This document shows, piece after piece, positions 20,325-31,753 of a stretch of DNA of 64,000 nt. A model generated the notes under the pieces. It did not search any database, was not told where the DNA came from, and saw only the letters and a list, made by a program, of their open reading frames with translations. The stretch's first letter is position 1. The number at the start of each line of letters is the position of its first letter. Source of the stretch: Oopsacas minuta (taxonomy: Eukaryota > Porifera > Hexactinellida > Lyssacinosida > Leucopsacidae). The position numbers were made by a program, and so were the translations under genes. The stretch spans positions 310,001-374,000 of the forward strand of contig JAKMXF010000299.1 of assembly GCA_024704765.1 (NCBI GenBank), given 5' to 3'.

Positions 20325-21815
20325 ATGTCTATCCCTGACAACCACTTGATAGAAAACTATTTTTCACTCCCAATAACATCACAACAATCTACTATCACTG
20401 AAATAATAACAAAATCTAGTTATAAGCAAATACAGCATATATACTATCTAGCAAATAACTTACTTTCAATAGACATCGTATCAAAACTATCAAACACCGA
20501 TGCACTGCATATTCTATCTTATCTAGATGCACAATCGCTGTGTAGAGCTTCAAAAGTGAATCGTAAATGGCATGACCTAGCAACTAACGATAGTTTGTGG
20601 TATTTACTCTGTCGTGAGGAAGATTGGCTCAAATATGGGATGGAATACTCTTTAATAAATTCTATTCCATCTACTCCTATTTCTTCTCATATACCACCAC
20701 ATGCTACATATCTGATTGAATTAATGCAGAATAAAAATATTCAAATTTCTAAATGGAAAGAGATTTATATTCGCGCACATTTATTGAACAGGAATTGGAG
20801 ATGTGGTTACTATTCAGTATTACCACCATTGAAAGGGCATACACGTCGAGTTAACGCATTTGACTGTCAGGATGGAGTTATATTATCTGCTGCAGATGAT
20901 AGTTCTGTGTTATTATGGGATTCCAATACATTAGAGTGTAAGTTAAAACTAGAAGGCCATAGCGATTCAGTTAACTGTGTTAAGCTTGTGGAAGGTAGTA
21001 GATTTGATAGTAGATTAGCATTGACTGGATGTAGTGATGGATTTGTTCGTTTGTTTAATGCTATTAATGGGAATTTATTGAAAGCTCTCAGTTCACAGGT
21101 AACTGGCGTAGCTGATAATTGCAGTATTGAATTATTAGATTCAAACAGAGAATATATTGTGGGTGTTGGAGATGATTTTTGTGTTAGAATATGGGAATTA
21201 TTTGAAGATTGCGAACTAATACATTTTCTACCAGGACACAAAGATGAAATACAACAGCTTATATTAAGCGGGAATATAGCGATTACCTGCTCCTGGGATA
21301 CAACAATGCGCATTTGGAATGTATCCAAAGGTTTTAATATGCAAACTCTATCAACAGCTGGTGACCCTATCATGTGTTGCGATATTGGTGAGGGTCTAAT
21401 TCTCGGTGGAGGTGGAGATGGTCACGTACGTGTATGGCATGCTAACACCCTGAAGCACTTGTTCACTATGTCAGGACATGACGGTGAAGTATACTGTATC
21501 GGATTAAATAGTGACGTAATAGTATCAGGTGGAGCTGATAGTACAGTACGTATGTATAGTCATAGCGGTGTAGAAGTTGGAGTTTTTCATGGAGTGCATA
21601 TTGGAATTGTAAGGTGTGTTAAGATGCAAACACATCGTGCTATTACTTCTGGTGATAGAAAAGTCGTTGCCATATGGGATACAAATGCTAAATATTTGTT
21701 GAATGTTGTTCACCGTAATCCTACACTTGTTTTTGATATATGGTGTGATGATACCAAGATTATAACGGGTTCTCCTGATTCACCGGGTATTCTAACTGTT
21801 ATAGCTTTCTGGTAA
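20325..21815 (+). CDS. F-box/WD40-repeat protein, SCF substrate receptor
   Basis: The 496-aa protein has an F-box (about 52-98: SNTDALHILSYLDAQSLCRA, ASKVNRKWHDLATNDSLW) and then a linker. From about 170 to the end there are WD40 repeats with typical GH...D...W units, such as LKGHTRRVNAFD, SVLLWDSNTLECKLKLEGHS, TTMRIWNVSKG and HVRVWHANTLKHLF. The layout is that of FBXW/Cdc4 receptors, which recruit substrates to SKP1-CUL1 ubiquitin ligases. I cannot place it in a specific FBXW subfamily. Single exon. Confidence 0.85.
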   Translation: MSIPDNHLIENYFSLPITSQQSTITEIITKSSYKQIQHIYYLANNLLSIDIVSKLSNTDALHILSYLDAQSLCRASKVNRKWHDLATNDSLWYLLCREEDWLKYGMEYSLINSIPSTPISSHIPPHATYLIELMQNKNIQISKWKEIYIRAHLLNRNWRCGYYSVLPPLKGHTRRVNAFDCQDGVILSAADDSSVLLWDSNTLECKLKLEGHSDSVNCVKLVEGSRFDSRLALTGCSDGFVRLFNAINGNLLKALSSQVTGVADNCSIELLDSNREYIVGVGDDFCVRIWELFEDCELIHFLPGHKDEIQQLILSGNIAITCSWDTTMRIWNVSKGFNMQTLSTAGDPIMCCDIGEGLILGGGGDGHVRVWHANTLKHLFTMSGHDGEVYCIGLNSDVIVSGGADSTVRMYSHSGVEVGVFHGVHIGIVRCVKMQTHRAITSGDRKVVAIWDTNAKYLLNVVHRNPTLVFDIWCDDTKIITGSPDSPGILTVIAFW

Positions 21816-21935
21816 TATTGGTTATCTTTTACGTCACCATTCATTTTATCACTTTTATCTGAATACACATTATAACAATTAGTTTATGTTGTTTTTCATT
21901 GCCTCGCTTTTACAATAATTTGATTTATTCTAAAT

Positions 21936-22069
21936 TACAGTGAACTCCTGTTATATCAGATGTTTCGTCTGAAATTGTACCAATATGGCCAAAACTGTCA
22001 AACGAACAAGTATTTTTATCGGTTATATTGATGTAATTTTCGCTGTCCTTTGAGCTTCGAAACAGTGTG
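21936..22069. mobile_element. pogo-like MITE family 1, copy b (degenerate)
   Basis: Begins tacagtgaactcctgttatatc, contains attgtaccaatatggcc and tatcggttatattgatgtaa, and ends near tgagcttcga. Lies between the F-box gene and laminin; the rest of the 317-base gap shows nothing. Confidence 0.6.
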
Positions 22070-22132
22070 AATTAAATGTAATTAAATTTTAAATTCTCCA
22101 ACTAGTTATCAATGAAATAATAGTGATTACAA

Positions 22133-25100
22133 ATGACTCGCATATTCACGCTGGTATTACTGCTAATACTCTCCTCTCACTCTACACTACAAGAATCTTG
22201 TTACGGAGACACAGAACAAGCTATTTCTTGCTATCCAATTATTACAAGCTTGTCATTTGATAGAGAAATAACATCAACATCTACATGTGGCATAGATGGC
22301 CCTACAGAATATTCTGTTAGGCAATCTACAACTGAAGTTAACTGCTGTCAAATTTGTGACAGTCGTTTTGACATATCATCACATCAACCTGCATATCTCA
22401 CGGACTTCGATGTAGGAACAGAATCAGTTACAACATGGCTCAGTGAGACTGGTATATACTCTCCTAACACAGTTAATCTAACACTATCTCTACCAGCTAA
22501 AGTAGAGCTAGACGCCTTAACAATACACTTTACTTCTTATAAGCCACATTCTTACTACCTGGAGAAGTCGCAAGATGGAGGTGATAGCTATGACGTGATG
22601 AAATACTTCAGTGTTAATTGTCTTGGCAAATACCAGCTGGATCCAAGAGAGGCTGTGCTAACAGATGGCCAAGTAGTTTGTGAGGAAATAACTGACAGCA
22701 GACCTGACATTGCGGTATGTACAACATGTATTACTACAGAATTATTTAGCTTAAGTTTAGACAACCATATATGGTATTAATGTTATTCCTATAGCTATAT
22801 ATTCCCGATCAAATTCGTCCTATTGGAGAGACAAGCCCTCCAGCAGAGAGTGACACTCTAATAGATTTCATTTCTCTCACAAATCTTCGTATTGTATTAG
22901 ATGGACATAGAATATTCTCACTTCCTACCCCTAATACTCTAGAAGCAAATATGTCTTATTACTATGAGATAGCTGATTTTAGTGTATCAGGGAGATGTGC
23001 TTGTAATGGACATGCTACACTATGTGATGACATCAATATAGTTTGTGTTTGTGAACATAATACTCAAGGTAGTTATTTACATAGAGAGATTGTACTTTAT
23101 TACAGTAGAATCTCAGAAAATTAAATTGCTATTTTCTGAATTTATTTAATTTAATATAAACTGTATTTAATTAAAACCTTTCTTATTCTATGTTGCTAGG
23201 TAACAATTGTGAGGAATGTGCTCCATTCTATCAAGACCATCCCTGGAGGAGAGGCAAGCCTTCATCACCATTTGAATGCAAACGATGTGAATGCAATTCC
23301 CATTCTACTTCCTGTTACTTTAACAATTCAGTATTTGCAGAATCTAATAATATTAGTGGTGGTGTATGTATTGACTGTATGGACAATACGATTGGGATAC
23401 ATTGTGAAACTTGTGCAGACATGTACTACGTAAATCCCAACAGTTCCCCTAGTGATGTAGATGTGTGTTTGGAATGTGCTTGTAACTCGTTGGGTACTCT
23501 TAAAGATGTATGTGATAAATCAACAGGTCAATGTGAATGTCAAACTAACGTGGAAGGGAGAACATGTGATACTTGTCTGCCTGGGTAGTTTGATATTTAA
23601 TTGATCATGGTTTACTTTTTAGTTTACTCCATTTATAGGTTTTACGATCTAAGGACTGACGACATGTCAGGATGTTCACCTTGTGATTGTCACCCATTCG
23701 GTTCTATAACTACGGAATGTGATACTGTGACAGGACAGTGTGATTGCCGCGATAACACACAATCTCAGACATGCAACGAGTGCAAGGATGGTTTCTACAA
23801 TATAATGTCAGGGACAATGGATGGTTGTTTAGAATGTTCTTGTGATGTAGGAGGTTCTATATCTCATAATTGTAACTCTGATACAGGAGCTTGTATGTGT
23901 AGAGAGGGGATAACAGGAAGACAGTGTAATGCTAGAATCGACGGTTACTTTGTTCCATTAATTGATTTTGTTACCATAGAGGGAGAGGAGGGTAATGGGA
24001 GTTTCTCTCCTAAAATTTCCACGAATGGTAATGATAGTTTAAACTTCAAAATTTTTAGAAATTTTAGAATTATCCTTATTTAGGTGTAAATCAAGAATTC
24101 ACAGGTACTGGCTATGCTTCTCTAATGCCTTTAAACACACTGACATTCCTATCACCTATATCGGTAACCAAGAGTGGAATATACCAGCTGGTTATTCGCT
24201 ATACACTCCTATCTGCAGCAGCTATATCTCTATCTTTGAGGTTTGATGTCAATATGCTTAATGCACAACCAGATGGAGCCTGTATTCAACAAATACTGAC
24301 GCCAACAGTATTGACAATTAGTGTTACTCCAGGGGCTACGCTTCAGTCATCTGTTGATGTGTGTCTGAATTCTAATATTGATTATACTGTCACTATTACA
24401 CATGCTGGTACACAATCAAATATCCTCATTGATTCTTTAGTTGTAATCCCTGTATCAGTTCTGTCTACACTCGCGGTTTTTAACACTACCTCTTCATTGC
24501 TAGAAGAGTATAGAAGAGAATGTATAGAACCGCGGAAACAGCTGAGCACCTGGTCAAGTATAAATACAAGCTTCTGCAACCCAATCACTTTATCTCTTTC
24601 TGCAGAATTATATAAGGGATTATTACAATGTAATTGCTATGCAGGAGGTTCTACTGAGGATAATTGTACTTTTGATGGACAATGCTCATGTTTGTTTGGT
24701 GTTGGTAGTAACAGGATTTGTTCACAATGTTTGCCAGGGTATTATAACTTGACAGGAGTAGGATGTGATGCTTGTGGGTGTATAGAGGATGGTTCAGTTT
24801 CTAATGTGTGTAATTTCGCGAATGGACAATGTGATTGTTTGAGTCTAGTTGATGGTGATAAGTGTGGTGAGTGTACTTTCGGTGCTTATAACTTCACTAC
24901 CGGTCAAGGATGTGATTTATGTGATTGTAATATCAATGGATCTTCTGACACACAATGTCTAGAAGCAGGTACCTGTATCTGTAGACCTGGAGTAGGAGGA
25001 AATAAATGTGATGTTTGTAGGGATGGTTATTACGGATTGGGTAGTGATGGTTGTGAATCTTGTAACTGTGATAAACGTGGTGTCGTTACAGAAAGTTCAT

Positions 25101-28100
25101 CTTGTGATACTAACACAGGAGAATGTCAATGTAAAAATAACGTAGAAGGGAGGATGTGTGGAGAGTGTATTTACGGATATTTCAGTTTGGATGAAGATAA
25201 TCCTACTGGTTGTAGAGCTTGTTATTGTAGTGGTAGAAATGATACAGTATGTACTCATGCTACAGGATATGTTGAAGATAAGGTTGTTCTTACAATAGAA
25301 TACATGAATAGTAGACAGTCATTTATACGAATCGAACTTATTTCGGAGCGATTTTCTCATATTAATCTAATATGTTCCTAACTCAGACCGGAATAATAAT
25401 ACGGCAGGTCCGGGATTTGCTACAGTACAATATGCAGGGCATTTGGAATACAACTCTTTAGAATTGCGATATTTGCAATACCACTTTCAATTTGCTTCAG
25501 CCACGCTGAATTCTTAAGAAAATACTTAGACCATATTAGCTATACAATCTCATAGTGTATGAATTAAATGGAGTATATTACAAATATGGGTAATTCATAT
25601 ATTATTGAAAACTATAGGTAACTACTCTATTCAATACAAATGACTCAGACATACTAGACGGTTGGATTACACTTGACAGCAATGAAGAGAAATTTAGCGG
25701 TTATCTCCCTCGCACTATAAACGGTCTACCAAGTATAGCTACATTCCAAACTGTACAGTATATCAGCGCACCTGCGAAATTTCTCAACTTTAAACTTAGC
25801 TCCTATACACAGCCAATATTTATAAAACTTACGATAAGCAGTACTTTCCCATTAGATGCTACATTCACATGTCCTCCTTATAGCCTGTTATTGAGAGGAT
25901 CCTCTCTGGAGCTGGCTACATGTGCTCAACTTGATCTGTCTAATAATAACGGATTAGTATCATTGAATATATTATTACATGAATCAGCTGGGTGGATAAG
26001 AACTGATACAGAAGCTGGTGTTACTGAGTATGAATTCTTACAAGTGTTGGCTAACTTATCTGCGCTTTTCGTTCGAGGAAGTCACTTCTCCGGCACAAAT
26101 ACAAATTTCCACCAGGTATATGCAAATCAAATTACAATGGAGCCGCCTATTTAGCATGCCGATTTTGCACGAATTCCTTTGCTAATCTCGAACTTGCTAT
26201 TAGACAGAGGAATTATTTCCAATACTTGCTATTAGACAAACACCATGTTTTTTAGGAAATTTTTTTAATTTTACGTCTTTATTCAGGTGTCCTTGCCTAC
26301 AGCTGTACGTAGCAATTCAGGTGTGCCAGTTAATTGGGTAGAGACTTGTGCTTGTCATACAAACTACACAGGACCTTCATGTTCAAGATGTGCACCGGGA
26401 TATTACAGACAACCGGATAGCTCCTGTATACAGTGCAATTGCTTTGGAGATTCTTCCCAGCTGACTTGTGATCCTAATACAGGGGAGTGTATTGTGTGTC
26501 CTCCCTTTACAACAGGGGATTCATGTGAGTCATGTGTTCAAGGGTACTATGGGTCTCCTTCTGAGGGTATCACTTGTGTGCCCTGTATCTGTCCTGGTGA
26601 TGGTTCTAGCGCATCATTCTCTCCCCTCTGTGAACTGATACCTGCTGCATTTGTTTCAGCAAACACTCCTACTGGTTCAAACGTAGAATGTACAGCTTGT
26701 TTAGTAGGTCATGCAGGATTACGTTGTGAATTTTGTGAGGATAATTACTATGGAGATCCTATTCAATCTATTGGATGTATGCTATGTGATTGTAATGGTA
26801 ATATTGTATTGGATGAACCGAATAACTGTGATAATATAAGTGGAATATGTCTTGAGTGTGTTGGTGATACCGAAGGAGAACACTGTGAAGTTTGTTCTAT
26901 TGGATTCTATGGAGATGCTATTCAGGCTAAGAACTGTTCAGAGTGTTTGTGTGACCAACGAGGTAAGTTATCATAAATTATATTGCCACAATATCATAAT
27001 ACTTAAATTTCTCGAATTTGGACTGTACTTCTTGCATTTTCAGTCATTCGTTGAGCGTCTTTTCCTGCGAAAACGCGACAAGACGCTAAATTGTCTCGAT
27101 TTTTGGTAGACCAGCCTAATAATACTCTACAATGTCTCGCTAGATAATAACTTCCTATTCGCTAATTATCGCTCTCATAATTACTGGCATTATAGTGTGA
27201 GACCATTTAGGTGCAGAGAATCAAGATTGCAATACAAACAATGGTGAATGTGTATGTCGACCTAACATTGAAGGGAGACAGTGTGACCAGTGTACTCCCG
27301 GTTATTTCAATATATCCAGTAGTACAGGTTGCCAAGATTGTGCATGTAATTCTACTGGTGCTGCTAGTAGTGAATGTGACGTCGTGACAGGTCAATGTGA
27401 ATGTAAACCAGGCGTCACAGGTTTGACATGTGATACCTGTCAACAATATTTCTATGGATTCTCGCTAACAGGGTGTACCCCATGTAATTGCTTTGGACCT
27501 GGTTCTATTACGGATCAATGTGATTCACAAGGCAATTGCTCTTGTTTGGAAGGTGTGTACGGTGCGAAATGTGACAGATGTGGTGAAAATTTCTATGACG
27601 TCACACAAGGGTGCATAGCTTGTCCTGAATGCTATCAAGAACTACAGGAAAACATCGATGCGTTCAGAAGTGAAATTATCAATACAACTATTATTATTGA
27701 CGAAATAGAATCTACACACATAAATGTGTCGTTCACTTCAAGGTTACGTGAAGCAACAAATCAAGTTAACGATTTAGTTGATGAAGCTACACAACTAAAA
27801 GCTATGGAGCTATTGGATATACAACTAACACAACAATTAGAGTATACGGCTCATTTTCTTAGAGATTTCATAACAGAGACGGCTACTTCTATTATTTCAC
27901 TGGAGAGAAGTGTTAATTTTATTGGATCACAAGGTATCGCAACATTTGTATTAGTCAATAATACTGAAGACAATCTTTTGGAAATCAGTCAGTACTTGAT
28001 TAATGACCCTCGTGTGTATTTGAATCTAACACAAGAATTAGTGGATATACTCTCTGATATTAGAATAATAACAAAACAGATGCAAGGGATAGCAAATCAA

Positions 28101-30090
28101 CACCAACAACAAGTAAGTGATTGCCACAACAAATACACCCAAATTTTTTCCCCATTCTTCCACTTTTCTACACAATTCCATAATGAAATTGTGATTACAG
28201 CGGGGTTTCACTGTAATACGGTCGTATTTTTATCTCGACTAATATTGATAAATCATCCATTATAGTAAACTCCCGTTATATCAAACGGATACATCAAAAT
28301 ATCCGCTTATATCTATTCTTACATTGTATAAATAGTAACAACTATTTTATCGGCTATATCGAAGTAAATATGTTTGGTCCCTTGAGATTCGATATAACGA
28401 GAGTTGACTGTATTCTTGAAATCTTTCCATCTTGCATTACTAGGCTGATCAGATAGAGCTATTCATAACAGAAGCTAGTATCTTATCTTCACAAGCTAGT
28501 TACATGGTAATGCATTCTTACCAGCATTTATTCACCATGCTCAAACCTGCAATACAAAACTTAACACTCTTACTCAACTCCATATCTACACAATCTGCTC
28601 CTATAAATTCTCAGGCTATCGACCAGCTGAATTATGCAATGGAACATATGTCACAATCCTCGCAGCTGATATTATTAGCTCAAACACCTAATACAAATGA
28701 TGGGTACAATTCAACGAATATTCAATCTACTCTTGGGAGGTTTCACTCACAAAATATTGAAATATCAGTACAATTAAATGAACTGGGGTATAATATAGAG
28801 ACAGTGAGTGAGAGAATTGAGGTTCTATTTGATAATATTAATGACTATTCGAAGGACATTATTGAACTCACAGAAAATGATAATACTTTACGTAATAAAA
28901 CACTCGTAGCTAATTACAAATCAATTGAAGCGAGAAATTTGGGAAATAGTTTGATACAGACATTGAATGAGACCCTAGAAATAATCGCGAATTTTAGCGA
29001 GATTTCTAAAATCGTGCAAAATAAAACGCGAAACTCTCTTCAGAAAGTTTCTCAGATTGAAGCAACAAGTAGACAAGCGGAAATGAATGCATCTCAGGTT
29101 TGATACAAATAATTTCATAAATATTTAAATATTTATAATTCTTCTATTTACAGGTTTTGGGAGAGTTTTCAATCGCAGCTCGTAAATCCCGTGAGAGCTA
29201 TGATATATCAGTACAAGCAGGTAGTATAGCAATAGATGCTAATGCTCAACTTGACATATTCAGAGGAAATATGTCAGAACTGTCACAAGAGCTGTCACAA
29301 TTCACAGCCTCTTTCAATTCAAGTTTATACAGGATACAAGATTATGCTAATAAAGCAGTTAATCAGGATGCTATATTAGATGATCTCAGGGATAATGCGT
29401 ATAAAGGAGCAAGCATTTGTGTTAAACAAGTAATATTTGCTTCAATAGCAGTTGAACCTAGATAAAGGCCACGGGCCACCTATTCAACGACCGATTTTTT
29501 AAGTAAACTAAAACTAAAATAAGTCTTACCCCTCCGGCTCGGGTACTAAAATTAATACGGACTAACTGAAGTACGTCTTATCTGAACATATTTCCTATAC
29601 AATTAGTACAAGAATAGAAAAATGTTTTTGCAAAAGTACCTACATACTAACTGAGTTCTACGGTATTGCATTTAATTTTGAATATTTATTGTAGTTATTA
29701 TGATTATCTAGGTTCAAGAGATTCAAAACATGACACAGACAACTATGAACGAGATTTCACGCTTGTATAAAGAATTAAACGATTCATTTAGCATTCTACA
29801 GCCACCCAAATTCGACATAGAGGAATTTACTAACTCTACCGGAATACTAATCGAAACAATTGCCAATGCAGAACTTAATAATACTGTTCGATTATTGAAG
29901 CAAAAGTAAATTACCCTTTAGTGCTAAAATTAGATTTTATTCTAATAATCAATTTGATATTTTTAGGTTGGTGGATCAGACAAGAATGAGGTTAGAATAT
30001 GTAACCAAATTATCACAACTGAAAGAAGATTTATCTGACCTTCAATACATAGAACGTTCTTTACCTAAATATTGTAACCATGGTGTCTAA
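22133..30090 (+). CDS. LAMC1-like: laminin gamma-like chain with both LF and L4 domains, 12 exons
   Basis: A basement-membrane chain of about 2050 aa. Proposed exons, all GT-AG and phase-consistent: 22133-22714, 22795-23068, 23200-23584, 23639-24027, 24084-25282, 25618-26115, 26287-26962, 27211-28112, 28444-29097, 29154-29429, 29712-29905, 29967-30090. Order: signal peptide; laminin N-terminal domain (to about 260); EGF-like LE repeats; an LF (beta/alpha-type domain IV) module (about 514-722, ILIDSLVVIPVS and TSFCNPITLSLSAELYKG); LE repeats; an L4 module (about 940-1115, AGWIRTDTEAGVTEYEFLQV); LE repeats; long coiled coil (about 1478-2035); ending LPKYC near residue 2046, the gamma/beta C-terminal cysteine. 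No LG domains. The coiled-coil start (CPECYQELQ) and L4 boundary (GVPVNWVETCAC) match gamma chains. The weakest junction is the donor GTTGTT at 25283. Confidence 0.85.
28261..28412. mobile_element. pogo-like MITE family 1, copy c, in a laminin intron
   Basis: Ends tatagtaaactcccgttata and cgatataacgagagttgact are inverted repeats, with interior tatcggctatatcgaagtaa. It lies wholly within the 331-nt laminin intron 28113-28443 and explains most of that intron's length. Confidence 0.75.
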
Positions 30091-30251
30091 CCACACAACT
30101 ATTTTACTCAATATACACACATAACTAGTTGCATTTACTCTAAATTTATTTTACATTTATTTTATTATATTCCATAAAATTTATATACTATTTATACTGA
30201 GTCAAACTTTATCGGAAAAATGTCTTATTTCCCTGAATTTGAATATACCCC

Positions 30252-30356
30252 TACCTGGGGTTCATGGACCCTTTTGGTGGTCCATGAACGACAGCATGGG
30301 CCCACATAATCTCAAAATTTGTATAAGGGGTCCACGGGTGAAATAGGTTGGTAACT
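30252..30356. mobile_element. hAT-like fragment (gtccatg/ggacc-rich), same family as 15384 and 51426
   Basis: Contains ggggttcatggaccc and ggtggtccatgaacga at the left and ggggtccacgggtgaaatag with ggttggtaactg at the right, similar to the elements at 15384-15455 and 51426-51519. No clear target-site duplication. It sits in the 384-base laminin-START tail-to-tail gap. Confidence 0.5.
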
Positions 30357-30474
30357 GCTACCATAGCCTTATACAAAACTATATGATATAATTAACATTT
30401 ACTAGCAATAACAAGATTGTAATGCTGTATTACAAATAGCTATAAGACTAGACAATCTACATATAAAGTGTTGG

Positions 30475-31125
30475 TTATAATAATTTCTGTATTTCAACCA
30501 TAGTATTCAGCATATCAGCTATACCCATATTAAGCATCCACTGAGGTATCCAACCACCAGCATTGAATGAATACACGCTAGTCATCTTACATTTCTTATC
30601 GCCATCAGCCTCTATCTTAATAGTAAAACTCTCTCTTCCTCTCACAACTTTTTTAGGTGTTTCAAACGCGTAATTTACTGGTACGCCCCATATATATGAA
30701 CCGCCTTCGGTGTACTCCCTAGCAAATGCTGTGATGTAATCGCGTTTTTCACACGGCCATGGAAACTTTTCGCGTAGATACTTAACTTGGAGAGTTTTGT
30801 CTTCATTTGTGTAAAGAATTTTCTTATCTTCCACGTCTGTATCATAATCCTCAAAACTAGAATTCCACATAATTTCATGAAGCTTGTCTTTAGCAATTTC
30901 TCCATCCTTTGTAGATACATAATTCGCCACAAATTTGAATACAATTGTGCCATCTTTTGAATGTTCTTCGCTCTTCTGTGAAACATAGCTATCCCCTTCT
31001 TTGTATAATTTCCATGTATTGCCGTCATTGCTAATATCTTCTAGAGCTTTCCTTTCTCTCCCGAGTATTTCTATAAGTTCCGCATCGGATTGACTTGCAG
31101 TGTGTCTAGAATCTTTCGTGGCCAT
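30475..31125 (-). CDS. single-domain START lipid-transfer protein
   Basis: A 216-aa protein consisting almost entirely of a START domain, the fold that carries sterols or phospholipids between membranes. Family features: NTWKLYKEGDSYVSQK (N-terminal strands), KLHEIMWNSSFEDYDTDVED (helix and strand), KYLREKFPWPCEKRDYITAF (the conserved P-x-R-D strand), SFTIKIEADGDKKCKMTSVY and a C-terminal helix (GGWIPQWMLNMGIADMLNT). No presequence or membrane segment. Closest in layout to cytosolic PCTP/STARD2-type proteins, but I cannot name the ligand. It ends tail to tail with laminin and starts head to head with GRAMD1. Confidence 0.85.
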   Translation of the reverse strand: MATKDSRHTASQSDAELIEILGRERKALEDISNDGNTWKLYKEGDSYVSQKSEEHSKDGTIVFKFVANYVSTKDGEIAKDKLHEIMWNSSFEDYDTDVEDKKILYTNEDKTLQVKYLREKFPWPCEKRDYITAFAREYTEGGSYIWGVPVNYAFETPKKVVRGRESFTIKIEADGDKKCKMTSVYSFNAGGWIPQWMLNMGIADMLNTMVEIQKLL

Positions 31126-31340
31126 TACGCTTGTAAATTGAAATGATAATATATAGTGTTATATAAATTATTATTTATATAATGTACTGTTTCTACCTAT
31201 TGTTAGTTATTATAGCCTACAAGTGTACACGCATGTGATGGTATATGGTTTAATAGACATAATTCGTTCTTATTGGTTAATAACACAAATATGCTTTTAT
31301 TACTAGTAAGTTCATATATAATAATTTGAATGATCACAAC

Positions 31341-31669
31341 CAGGCTTGGACCGGGTCATGATATCCTGACCCGGTTTCGTTATTTAACCCGGTTTTCAAA
31401 ACATGAATTTTCTATATTACATATCTATATACATACATAAGAGTATATATGTATATAAGTATACAGTAGTAATGATACCAAACAAGTTTGGTAAAAATAC
31501 TAATGATTCATGAAAATGAAACGTGTAACTTATATTGACTGAATCTTTTTATGATTTACAAACCGTTATAATTTAATTATCCATAAAGATATAAACCGGG
31601 TCAAGTCAAAATCAGTGACCCGATTCAGACCCGGAAATTTATTAAAAATAGTGACCCGGTCCAAGCCTG
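31341..31669. mobile_element. hAT-like MITE with perfect 8-bp target duplication
   Basis: Terminal inverted repeats caggcttggaccgggtca and tgacccggtccaagcctg are perfect over 18 bases. They are flanked on both sides by atcacaac (31333-31340 and 31670-31677), an exact 8-bp target-site duplication of hAT type. Sub-terminal gacccggttt/aaaccgggtc repeats lie inside. At 329 bp it is non-coding. It occupies the shared START/GRAMD1 divergent promoter region. Confidence 0.9.
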
Positions 31670-31753
31670 ATCACAACATATAATCACGATAATTACGGGC
31701 CTATAATTTACTAAATATTATTCACTTGTAGGATATATTATTCTGATAATTGA

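Noticed and set aside
20867-21373. 168-codon minus-strand frame
   Set aside because: Shadow of the WD40 region; the plus strand gives clear repeats.
24028-24083. Read-through of laminin exon 4
   Set aside because: The 17 residues after the donor are unlike laminin, and splicing at 24027/24084 restores the LF domain in frame.
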